Below are positions 1 through 5,461 of a DNA stretch of 5,461 nt, piece by piece. Each line of letters opens with the position of its first letter. Position 1 is the first letter of the stretch. The notes under the pieces were generated by a model that saw nothing but the letters and a program-made list of their open reading frames with translations, was not told where the DNA came from and did no database searches. A program made the translations under genes and the position numbers. Source of the stretch: Chloroflexi bacterium RBG_16_64_43 (GTDB taxonomy: Bacteria > Chloroflexota > Anaerolineae > Anaerolineales > RBG-16-64-43); NCBI GenBank assembly GCA_001796965.1, contig MGOA01000047.1:1-5461 (forward strand), in the 5' to 3' direction.

Positions 1-657
1 CACCGCTTGAGGATCGAGCCCTTGCTCCATCAGGAATTCGCGCTTGCCCTTGAGCGCTCCGGTGGGGCACACGCCTACGCACTGGCCGCAGAAGACGCAA
101 GTGGTCTCGGGCATCGGCCGGTCGAAGAAGGTGCCGATCTGCGTGTGATAGCCGCGGCCGTCGAAGTTGATGGCAAAGGTGTACTGCGCATCGGCCGCGC
201 ATACTTGAACGCAGCGCCAGCACAAGATGCACTTGGCGTAATCACGAACGTACATCGGGTTATCGTCAATGAGCGCCGGCGCGCGCCTTTCGGCGCCGGG
301 GAAACGCTGCGGATCGGCATTCGCGGCGCGCATTTGCTCTTGCAGCTCGGGCGCTTCGGTGAGATCGACCGAGGCGTTCAGCATCTCCAGCAGCGTGCGC
401 CGCGCTCGCTGCACGCGCGGGCTTTCCGTATGCACGACCATGCCGGGGGCTGCGGGCGTCACACATGCGGGCGCCAACACGCGCATCTTTTCGACTTCCA
501 CAACGCACTGCCGGCACAACCCGTTGGCCGTGGTGTGATCGTGGTAACAGATGGTGGGAATCTCAAGCCCAAGCTGGCGCGCAGCCTGCATGAGAGTCGT
601 GCCGGGGGCGACCCGCGCTTCGCGGCCGTCAATGGTCAGGACGATCTCGTCGCTCAT
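1..657 (-). CDS. NuoG/HoxU/FdsA-type iron-sulfur electron-transfer subunit (3' end outside window)
   Basis: The first 219 codons of a gene that runs off the left edge without a stop. It is read from the ATG at 657-655, which has GAGGAG five bases upstream. The N-terminus is a plant-type [2Fe-2S] ferredoxin fold with ligands C37, C48, C51 and C65 (C-x10-C-x2-C-x13-C). Two ferredoxin-type [4Fe-4S] motifs follow: C143/C146/C149/C153 and C187/C190/C193/C197, the latter ending CPTGAL. NuoG, HoxU and FdsA normally carry a His-x3-Cys-x2-Cys-x5-Cys [4Fe-4S] motif between these parts. Here residues 94-125 contain no Cys or His. The protein would pass electrons between the NADH/FMN module encoded just upstream and a catalytic subunit. 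The 'CVFCGQCVGVCPTGAL' region reads like NAD-linked formate dehydrogenases. The window cannot show whether this is a short stand-alone subunit (about 240 residues) or the start of a long molybdopterin-containing FdhA. A Hox hydrogenase relay is the alternative. Confidence 0.9.
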   Translation of the reverse strand, partial: MSDEIVLTIDGREARVAPGTTLMQAARQLGLEIPTICYHDHTTANGLCRQCVVEVEKMRVLAPACVTPAAPGMVVHTESPRVQRARRTLLEMLNASVDLTEAPELQEQMRAANADPQRFPGAERRAPALIDDNPMYVRDYAKCILCWRCVQVCAADAQYTFAINFDGRGYHTQIGTFFDRPMPETTCVFCGQCVGVCPTGALKGKREFLMEQGLDPQAV

Positions 658-669
658 GAGCTCTCCTCA
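658..669 (-). promoter_or_regulatory. Ribosome binding site overlapping the upstream stop codon
   Basis: On the minus strand the TGA of the NuoEF gene (669-667) is followed directly by GGAG (666-663), five bases from the ATG at 657. GAGGAG therefore shares two bases with the stop codon. This fixes the start of the relay subunit and implies translational coupling, so the two subunits are probably made in a set ratio. Confidence 0.75.
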
Positions 670-2406
670 CGCTGCCTGAGACTGTGATCCGAAAACGGCC
701 GGCCACAGCTGAATGGCGCTCAACACGGCGCTGGCAGCCGTCTGCCCGAGGCCGCAGATGGATGCATCGGTCATCGTCCAGCCCACATCCTGCAGGCGCT
801 CGGCGTCGCCACGCAACGGGCTTCCGTGCGCCACGCGCTGCAGCACCTCGAGTTGGCGCTGGGTGCCGATCTGGCACGGGTAGCACTTGCCGCAGCTCTC
901 CTCGGCGAAGAATTCGCCGAGCTCGACCAGTACGTGGCGCATATCGCGCTGCTCATCGAAGACCATCACCACGCCCGACCCGAGCGGCAGCCCAGCCGCT
1001 TTCATATCCTCGAATGTCAGGCGCACGTCGAGCTTCTCGGGTGTGGCGAAGGCGCCCGCGGCGCCGCCCATCAGCACCGCCTGCAAGCCGCGGCCGCCAG
1101 CCATGCCGCCTGCGTGCTCGAAGAGCAGTTCGCGCAGCGTCACGCCAAAGGGGAGCTCGTACAAACCGGGGCGAGCGACGTCTCCCGAAACGCAGAAGAG
1201 CTTCGTGCCCGGCGAACCCGGGGTCCCGAGGCTGCGGTACTTCTCCACGCCGAGGCGTAGAATGACCGGCACGGTGCACAACGTCTCGACATTGTTGATG
1301 ACGGTCGGTTTCCCGAACACGCCGAAGGTGGTGGGGAAGGGCGGCTTGATGCGCGGTAACCCTCGTTTTCCTTCTACCGCCTCGAAGAGCGCGGTCTCCT
1401 CCCCGCAGACGTAGGCCCCGGCACCCGAGCGAACCTCCAGCTCGAACTCGAACCCTCTGCCCAGCACATTCGGACCAAGATACTTTGCGCGGCGCGCAGC
1501 CTCCACCGCCATGCGCGCGGCAGCCAGGGCGCGCGGATACTCGCCGCGGATGTACCAGATGCCGCGCGTAGCGCCCACCGCGTATCCGGCGATGATCATA
1601 GCTTCGACGATGCTGAAGGGGTCCTCTTCCATGAGCACGCGGTCCTTGAAGGTGCCCGGCTCCGATTCATCACCGTTGCACACGATGTACTTGGGCGCGC
1701 CCGAGGCGTTCGCCGCGCCCTCCCACTTGACGCCCGTTGGGAAGGCTGCGCCGCCTTTGCCGATCAGCCCGGCAGCTTTGACCTCGGCCATGACCAGCTG
1801 CGGGGTGAGGCTGAGTGCGCGCTGCAGGCCCTTGAAGCCCTCGCGTGCGCGGAACTCGCGCAGCGATGCCGGATCTACCGTGCCGCAGCGTGCCGTGAGC
1901 CAGCGCGTGGGGCCGAAGACGAGCCCGCGCGGCCGCACCCCCCCGCCCCTCAAGATGGTGCTGATGCGGCTGGCATGCGCTTGCGCCACCGGTCGTTCAC
2001 CGACGAGCAGCGCCGGTGCGTGCTCACACAGGCCGAGGCATGGTGCGCGTTCAACCGAGAAGCGGCCGTCGGAGGTTACCTGGCCTTCCTTCACGCGCAG
2101 AGTCTTCAGCGCAGCGCGCAGTGTCTCGTGTGCGCCCGACATGCTGCAGGCGGGGCTGGTGCACACCCGCACCACCGTGCGGCCCGTGGGCTGGGTGGTG
2201 AGAAGTGAGTAGAACTCGATGACGCCGTGCACCTCGACTAGCGGAACGCCTAGGACGTGGGCTATGCGCTCAGCGATGGCTTCGGGAATGTGCGTGAAGC
2301 GACGCTGCGCGGCCAGCAAAGCCGGCAGCAGAGACTCCCGGCCGCCGCCTTCGAATGGCGTGATGAATGCGGTGATCTGCCGTTGAGTGATGTGCGACGA
2401 TGGCAT
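667..2406 (-). CDS. nuoF: Fused NuoE-NuoF-type NADH:acceptor oxidoreductase (diaphorase) subunit
   Basis: A 579-residue protein joining two subunits that are often separate. Residues 1-160 are a NuoE-like thioredoxin-fold domain with [2Fe-2S] ligands C82 and C87 (CTSPAC) plus C123 and C127 (CLGLC). Residues 175-579 are NuoF-like. GLIGKGGAAFPTGVKW (213-228) and the CNGDESEPGTFKDR stretch (243-256) form the FMN/NADH site, and GAGAYVCGEETAL (328-340) with the KRGLPRIKPPFP stretch (347-358) continues it. C505, C508, C511 and C551 bind the [4Fe-4S] cluster. All expected ligands are present. The fusion resembles HoxF of NAD-reducing hydrogenases and the FdsG+FdsB pair of NAD-linked formate dehydrogenase. 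The protein stops soon after the last cluster ligand, without the extra C-terminal ferredoxin domain typical of electron-bifurcating HydB. It should exchange hydride with NAD(H) in the cytoplasm and pass single electrons to the next gene's product. The ATG is supported by GGAGG four bases upstream. The family is certain; the partner enzyme (formate dehydrogenase or hydrogenase) is not. Confidence 0.95.
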   Translation of the reverse strand: MPSSHITQRQITAFITPFEGGGRESLLPALLAAQRRFTHIPEAIAERIAHVLGVPLVEVHGVIEFYSLLTTQPTGRTVVRVCTSPACSMSGAHETLRAALKTLRVKEGQVTSDGRFSVERAPCLGLCEHAPALLVGERPVAQAHASRISTILRGGGVRPRGLVFGPTRWLTARCGTVDPASLREFRAREGFKGLQRALSLTPQLVMAEVKAAGLIGKGGAAFPTGVKWEGAANASGAPKYIVCNGDESEPGTFKDRVLMEEDPFSIVEAMIIAGYAVGATRGIWYIRGEYPRALAAARMAVEAARRAKYLGPNVLGRGFEFELEVRSGAGAYVCGEETALFEAVEGKRGLPRIKPPFPTTFGVFGKPTVINNVETLCTVPVILRLGVEKYRSLGTPGSPGTKLFCVSGDVARPGLYELPFGVTLRELLFEHAGGMAGGRGLQAVLMGGAAGAFATPEKLDVRLTFEDMKAAGLPLGSGVVMVFDEQRDMRHVLVELGEFFAEESCGKCYPCQIGTQRQLEVLQRVAHGSPLRGDAERLQDVGWTMTDASICGLGQTAASAVLSAIQLWPAVFGSQSQAA

Positions 2407-2410
2407 TCAG

Positions 2411-2415
2411 CCTCC
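2411..2415 (-). promoter_or_regulatory. Strong Shine-Dalgarno for the NuoEF gene
   Basis: GGAGG on the minus strand, separated by CTGA from the ATG at 2406-2404. It is a near-consensus site at a workable distance and supports that ATG as the start of the fused protein. Confidence 0.8.
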
Positions 2416-2452
2416 GCGAAGCAGCTCTCTCGTCAACCGCCATGCGAACAAT

Positions 2453-2483
2453 CACCGGGCAGTCGATGAAGGACCGACCCGTG
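2453..2483 (-). other. Imperfect hairpin in the leader before the NuoEF gene
   Basis: Plus-strand bases 2475-2483 (CGACCCGTG) can pair with CAC (2453-2455), GGG (2457-2459) and TCG (2463-2465). This gives nine pairs interrupted by a one-base and a three-base bulge, around a nine-base loop. The transcript read from the minus strand can form the same fold, ending about 47 bases before the ATG. It does not cover the Shine-Dalgarno. It may be a chance feature of GC-rich DNA, and I recognise no known riboswitch or leader motif. Confidence 0.25.
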
Positions 2484-2576
2484 CTCAACCCACCCAGATG
2501 GGGCGGACATGGGATGCCAGGATGAGGAAGCCAGTGATTGCGTGCCGGGCGCTCGAGGCGCGCGACCACGCCGCCC

Positions 2577-2585
2577 ATTCTAGCA
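2577..2585 (-). promoter_or_regulatory. Candidate extended -10 promoter for the NuoEF operon
   Basis: Minus strand TGCTAGAAT (2585-2577) matches the extended -10 pattern TGnTATAAT with one mismatch. No good -35 box lies 16-18 bases upstream, which an extended -10 can tolerate. Transcription would begin near 2570, giving a leader of about 160 nt before the ATG at 2406. It sits just after the mutS stop, so the redox genes would have their own transcript. This is inferred from sequence only. Confidence 0.4.
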
Positions 2586-2605
2586 TTGGCCCGCAACCGT
2601 AGGAA

Positions 2606-2626
2606 GGGCCGCGGCCTATTCGGCCC
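2606..2626 (-). terminator. GC-rich inverted repeat after mutS, possible weak terminator
   Basis: GGGCCG and CGGCCC flank a nine-base spacer three bases after the mutS stop codon (2632-2630). The central bases can also pair in other registers (GGCCGCGGCC is itself palindromic). No run of T follows in the direction of transcription, so it is not a classic intrinsic terminator. It could be a weak stop, a 3'-end stabiliser, or chance. Confidence 0.3.
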
Positions 2627-2629
2627 ACG

Positions 2630-5206
2630 TCACGGCGATTGGTCGACTTCTGGCGCGGTGTAACGCCTCTGCCACTCGTAGAGCAGATTGAGCGCCTCAA
2701 CGGGGGTTAGGCCAGAAACGTCCAGGCGGGCCAACGCATCGCGCAGCGGGTCTTTTCCAGAGACGAAGCTGAGCTGCAGCATCTGGGGTTGGGGCTTGTC
2801 CGCCCGGTCGCTTTGAGATTCGAGTACGGCCAAGATCTCCTCTGCGCGGGCGATGATCGGCCGCGGCAGGCCCGCCAATTGGGCCACATGGATGCCATAG
2901 GAGCGATCGGCACCGCCGGCGATAATCTGGTGCAGGAAGACAACCTTCTTGCCCTGCTCGACCACGGCCACGTTGTAGTTGCGCACCGCCGGCAGGAAAT
3001 CCGCCAGCCGAATGAGTTCGTGATAGTGAGTGGCGAAGAATGTGCGGGATTGAAGGCGCGGATGATTGTGGATGTACTCGATGACGGCCCAGGCGATCGA
3101 GACTCCGTCGTAAGTGGACGTGCCTCGCCCCACCTCATCGAAGATGAGCAGGCTGCGCCGGGTGGCATGGTGCAGGATATTGGCAGCCTCGATCATCTCC
3201 ACCATGAAGGTCGATTGCCCGGTGTGTATCTCATCCTGCGCGCCGATGCGGGTGAAGATGCGATCGACCAGGCCGATGCAGGCCGAGGCGGCCGGAACAA
3301 ATGAACCGATCTGCGCCATCAGGCAGAGCAGCGCCACCTGACGCAGGTAGGTGCTCTTTCCCGACATGTTCGGGCCGGTAATAACACGGATGCGTTCGCC
3401 GCGTTCGAGCACGGCATCATTGGGGACGAAACGTTGCGGCGAGAGGAATTGCTCGACCACCGGATGACGCCCACCCACGATTTCGAGCGTGTCATCTTCG
3501 ACGAGCGTTGGGCGGACGTATCCGCGCTGCACCGCCGTTTCGGCGAGCGCGGCTACAACATCCAGCCGCGCCAGGGCGGCCGAGCTGTGCTGCAAGCGGG
3601 GCGCGGCGGCGGCCAGCGTGCGACACACCTCAGCAAACACACGGCCCTCTATCTCCCGGATGCGTTCTTCGGCATTGAGGATCTGTGCTTCCACTTCCTT
3701 CATCTGCGGTGTGATGTAGCGCTCTGCGTTGACCAGGGTCTGCTTGCGAATGTACTCGGGGGGAACGGCCTCGGCATTGGCGCGCGTGACCTCGAGGTAG
3801 TAGCCAAAGATCTTATTGAATCCCACCTTGAGTGTGCGGATCCCCGTGCGCGTCCGCTCCTCGGCCTCCAGATTGGCGATCCAGCGGCGTGCATCGTGGA
3901 TGCCCGCCACGGTCTGGTCGAGCTCCTCCGAGAACCCGCTCCGCACAACGCCAGTCTGGGCGAGCGTGGCCGGCGCGTCTTCGGCGATGGCCGCCTGCAG
4001 CAGGCCGAGCACGTCCCCGCACAAGTCCACCTCGTCTGCGAAGCTGGCCAAACCCGGCGCGGCCTCAAGCGCGGCGCGTACTACCGGTAGCCCGCCCAGG
4101 TGCGTGCGCAGCGCCACCAGATCGCGCGGCGTGGCGTGCCCTGAGGCGGTTCGGTTAGCCAGGCGCTCTAGGTCGCCCAGCTTCGCCAGCGGCTCGCGGA
4201 AGCTCACTCGTGCCAGGCCGGCGTCGACGAAGGCCTGCACCTGGTCCTGGCGCGCCCGAATGGCTGCCAGATTGAGCAGAGGCTGGTTGATCCACACCCG
4301 CAACAGGCGTGCCCCCATGGGCGTCACGGTCTGGTCGAGCACGCCCAGCAGCGAGCCGTTCACCTCGCGCGAGCGCAGGGTCTCAGTCAGTTCGAGGCCG
4401 CGGCGAGTCGCGGCATCCAGCAGCATGAAGTCGGTCAGGCTGTAGTGGGCCAACCCGGCCAGCAGGCCGAGCGCCTTGGGCTGGGTCTCGCGCACGTACT
4501 GGAGAAGCGCACCTGCAGCCCGCGTGGCCATGGGCAGCCCGCCCAGGCCGAAGCCCTCCAGGCTGGCGGTCGAGAAGTGCTCGAGCAGCGCCTGCTCGCA
4601 GCGGCCGAGTTCAAACTTCCACGAAGGGAGTTCAGTAACCGTGAGCGACGAGCCGTTGCCAAGAGCTCTGCCTTCGGGCAGCAGGACTTCGGCCGCGTTG
4701 AGCCGAGCCAGCTCGTCACGCAGTACCTGGGCTGGATTCTCGCCAGCGGTGGCGGTTGCGCGGAATTCGCCGGTCGAGATATCGGCATACGCGATGCCCA
4801 CTTGGTTATCGACGACGAGCGCGGCCGCAAGGTAGTTGTTGGCGCGCGGGGCGAGCATCGTTTCTTCCATGAGCGTGCCGGGGGTGAAGACGCGCACCAC
4901 CTCGCGCGGCATCAGTCCGCGCACCGCATCCCCCACCTGGTCGCAGATGGCCACGTGCCGGCCGCGGCTGATGAGCCGGGCGATGTAACCTTCGGCGGCG
5001 TGGGCGGGGATGCCGGCCATGGGCACGCGAGTGCCCTTGGCCACGTTGCGCGAGGTGAGCACGATATCTAGTTCGCGCGAGGCCACCTGCGCGTCTTCGT
5101 CAAACGTCTCGTAAAAGTCGCCCAGCCGGAAGAAGAGAATCGTATCCGGGTAGTCGCGCTTGATATCGAGATACTGTTTGCGGATCGGGGAGATGTCGTC
5201 GCTCAT
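2630..5206 (-). CDS. mutS: DNA mismatch repair protein MutS
   Basis: A complete MutS of 858 residues, normal for the family. It binds mismatches and small loops in DNA and uses ATP to start repair. Numbering is from the ATG at 5206. The mismatch-wedge Phe-Tyr-Glu is at 31-33 (GDFYETF), in the mismatch-recognition domain (about 1-115). Connector, lever and clamp regions follow (about 120-555). The ATPase domain has Walker A GPNMSGKST at 611-619, the conserved IGAQDEIHTGQSTF loop at 654-667, Walker B IFDEVGRGTS ending near 697 with D690/E691, and the H-loop histidine H727 in FFATHYHEL. QLSF at 811-814 resembles a sliding-clamp binding motif, and a short C-terminal helical region follows. A GTG at 5215 is in frame and would add three residues (M-S-C). 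I prefer the ATG because the protein then begins MSDDISPIRKQYL, close to relatives, and GAG lies four bases upstream. No mutL is in the window. Nothing in the protein looks broken. Confidence 0.98.
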   Translation of the reverse strand: MSDDISPIRKQYLDIKRDYPDTILFFRLGDFYETFDEDAQVASRELDIVLTSRNVAKGTRVPMAGIPAHAAEGYIARLISRGRHVAICDQVGDAVRGLMPREVVRVFTPGTLMEETMLAPRANNYLAAALVVDNQVGIAYADISTGEFRATATAGENPAQVLRDELARLNAAEVLLPEGRALGNGSSLTVTELPSWKFELGRCEQALLEHFSTASLEGFGLGGLPMATRAAGALLQYVRETQPKALGLLAGLAHYSLTDFMLLDAATRRGLELTETLRSREVNGSLLGVLDQTVTPMGARLLRVWINQPLLNLAAIRARQDQVQAFVDAGLARVSFREPLAKLGDLERLANRTASGHATPRDLVALRTHLGGLPVVRAALEAAPGLASFADEVDLCGDVLGLLQAAIAEDAPATLAQTGVVRSGFSEELDQTVAGIHDARRWIANLEAEERTRTGIRTLKVGFNKIFGYYLEVTRANAEAVPPEYIRKQTLVNAERYITPQMKEVEAQILNAEERIREIEGRVFAEVCRTLAAAAPRLQHSSAALARLDVVAALAETAVQRGYVRPTLVEDDTLEIVGGRHPVVEQFLSPQRFVPNDAVLERGERIRVITGPNMSGKSTYLRQVALLCLMAQIGSFVPAASACIGLVDRIFTRIGAQDEIHTGQSTFMVEMIEAANILHHATRRSLLIFDEVGRGTSTYDGVSIAWAVIEYIHNHPRLQSRTFFATHYHELIRLADFLPAVRNYNVAVVEQGKKVVFLHQIIAGGADRSYGIHVAQLAGLPRPIIARAEEILAVLESQSDRADKPQPQMLQLSFVSGKDPLRDALARLDVSGLTPVEALNLLYEWQRRYTAPEVDQSP

Positions 5207-5245
5207 GCAGCTCACTCAGGAAGCCGACCAAGAGTCCTTGTGGGG

Positions 5246-5264
5246 CCGAGTATATCCGACTCGG
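5246..5264 (-). promoter_or_regulatory. Inverted repeat overlapping the candidate mutS -10 box
   Basis: CCGAGT (5246-5251) and ACTCGG (5259-5264) are a perfect 6-bp inverted repeat with a seven-base spacer. Outer GGGG (5242-5245) and CCCC (5268-5271) could extend it past an AAA bulge. On the minus strand TATACT (5254-5249) fits a -10 hexamer with one mismatch and would give a leader of about 35-40 nt for mutS. No convincing -35 box lies 16-18 bases upstream. The repeat could be an operator or a hairpin in the 5' region. The -10 and the repeat are visible; the function is inferred. Confidence 0.35.
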
Positions 5265-5461
5265 AAACCCCGCGCCCCTGCCCGTGACGGCCGACTCCTC
5301 GGCACGAGGGCAAGCTGTGTGGATGCGCCTCGTGTGGCCGGGACGGGCGCGGTGGACGCGCTAGCACCCTCTTGAGGCGGTCCTGAGTGGGCAGCGCAAG
5401 TGTTTCACTGCCTCTTGGAGCGGCTCTGGCGCGTCCTTCAGGGGATTGGGAAATCCGGATT
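5265..5461. other. Region upstream of mutS with no gene that can be supported
   Basis: No tRNA, rRNA, SRP RNA or tmRNA signature is visible here. The reading frames that stay open to the right edge are short, lack a ribosome binding site, or are Arg/Pro/Ser-rich as expected for GC-rich non-coding DNA. The visible structure is a small hairpin CCGA-CTCC-TCGG (5291-5302), and the pair GGACGCGC (5354-5361) with GCGCGTCC (5429-5436). Between that pair, GAGGC (5374-5378) and AGTG (5386-5389) can pair with CACTGCCTC (5406-5414). The last hundred bases may hold the end or start of a gene that continues outside the window. Confidence 0.4.

Noticed and set aside
7..687. Plus-strand open frame of 226 codons
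   Set aside because: It is antisense to the iron-sulfur relay gene, whose cysteine motifs are unmistakable. Its own product is Arg/His/Gly-rich without any recognisable domain, as expected from GC-rich antisense frames.
684..2212. Several plus-strand open frames of up to 233 codons opposite the NuoEF gene
   Set aside because: All are antisense to a gene with full family motifs, and their products are low-complexity Arg/Pro/Ser/Ala sequences without domains.
2431..2436. TTGACG on the minus strand resembling a -35 box close to the NuoEF start
   Set aside because: No -10 hexamer lies 16-18 bases downstream, and the position would put the start inside or after the ribosome binding site.
2270..2602. 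Open frames of 108 codons (minus) and 71 codons (plus) across the mutS-NuoEF gap
   Set aside because: The minus-strand frame overlaps the start of the NuoEF gene by more than 130 bases and has no family features. The plus-strand one lacks a convincing ribosome binding site. Neither looks like a real protein.
3434..5071. Long plus-strand open frames (for example 3434-4090, 3816-4445, 4445-5071) opposite mutS
   Set aside because: They mirror the codon bias of mutS on the other strand, have no domain signature, and overlap one another in different frames.
5211..5460. Minus-strand frame open from the right edge to a TGA just before mutS (about 82 codons)
   Set aside because: The product is dominated by Arg, Pro, Gly and Ser with no start codon context or domain. 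It also runs through the probable mutS promoter.
1..5461. CRISPR arrays, insertion sequences, tRNA genes, defence genes
   Set aside because: I saw no regularly spaced repeats, no transposase motifs or terminal repeats, no tRNA T-loop signatures, and no toxin, nuclease or retron-like proteins. The window holds housekeeping and energy-metabolism genes.

Overview
The window is GC-rich, and every gene I can support lies on the minus strand, so transcription runs from the right edge to the left. The order is mutS (5206-2630), a 223-bp gap, a fused NuoE-NuoF-type NADH:acceptor module (2406-667), and an iron-sulfur electron-transfer subunit (657 to the left edge, 3' end not in the window). The N-terminal part of MutS (residues 1-150) resembles Chloroflexota MutS as I remember them. 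Together with the GC content and the arrangement of the redox genes, this makes an uncultured or little-studied Chloroflexota-like bacterium my best guess. It is an inference from memory, not from a search.

Right edge to 5207: 255 bp with no gene I can support. It holds a 6+6-bp perfect inverted repeat (5246-5264) that overlaps the best candidate -10 box for mutS. Further right are an 8-bp complementary pair (5354-5361 with 5429-5436) and short open reading stretches that run off the edge and cannot be judged.

5206-2630: an intact, normal-length mutS carrying the expected mismatch-binding, clamp, Walker A/B and C-terminal features. No mutL is in view. After its stop come a GC-rich inverted repeat and a candidate extended -10 promoter. 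These suggest that the redox genes are a separate transcription unit with a leader of about 160 nt.

2406 to the left edge: two tightly coupled genes (9 bp between the first stop and the next ATG, with the Shine-Dalgarno overlapping that stop). The first takes electrons to or from NAD(H) through FMN, one [2Fe-2S] and one [4Fe-4S] cluster. The second relays them through a [2Fe-2S] and two ferredoxin-type [4Fe-4S] clusters. No other complex I genes are present. The module therefore looks like the diaphorase half of a soluble NAD-linked enzyme. An NAD-dependent formate dehydrogenase is most likely and a Hox-type hydrogenase is the alternative. The catalytic subunit would lie beyond the left edge. 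The content is recognisable, and I see no clearly new system. The most distinctive point is the loss of the His/Cys [4Fe-4S] motif in the relay subunit.
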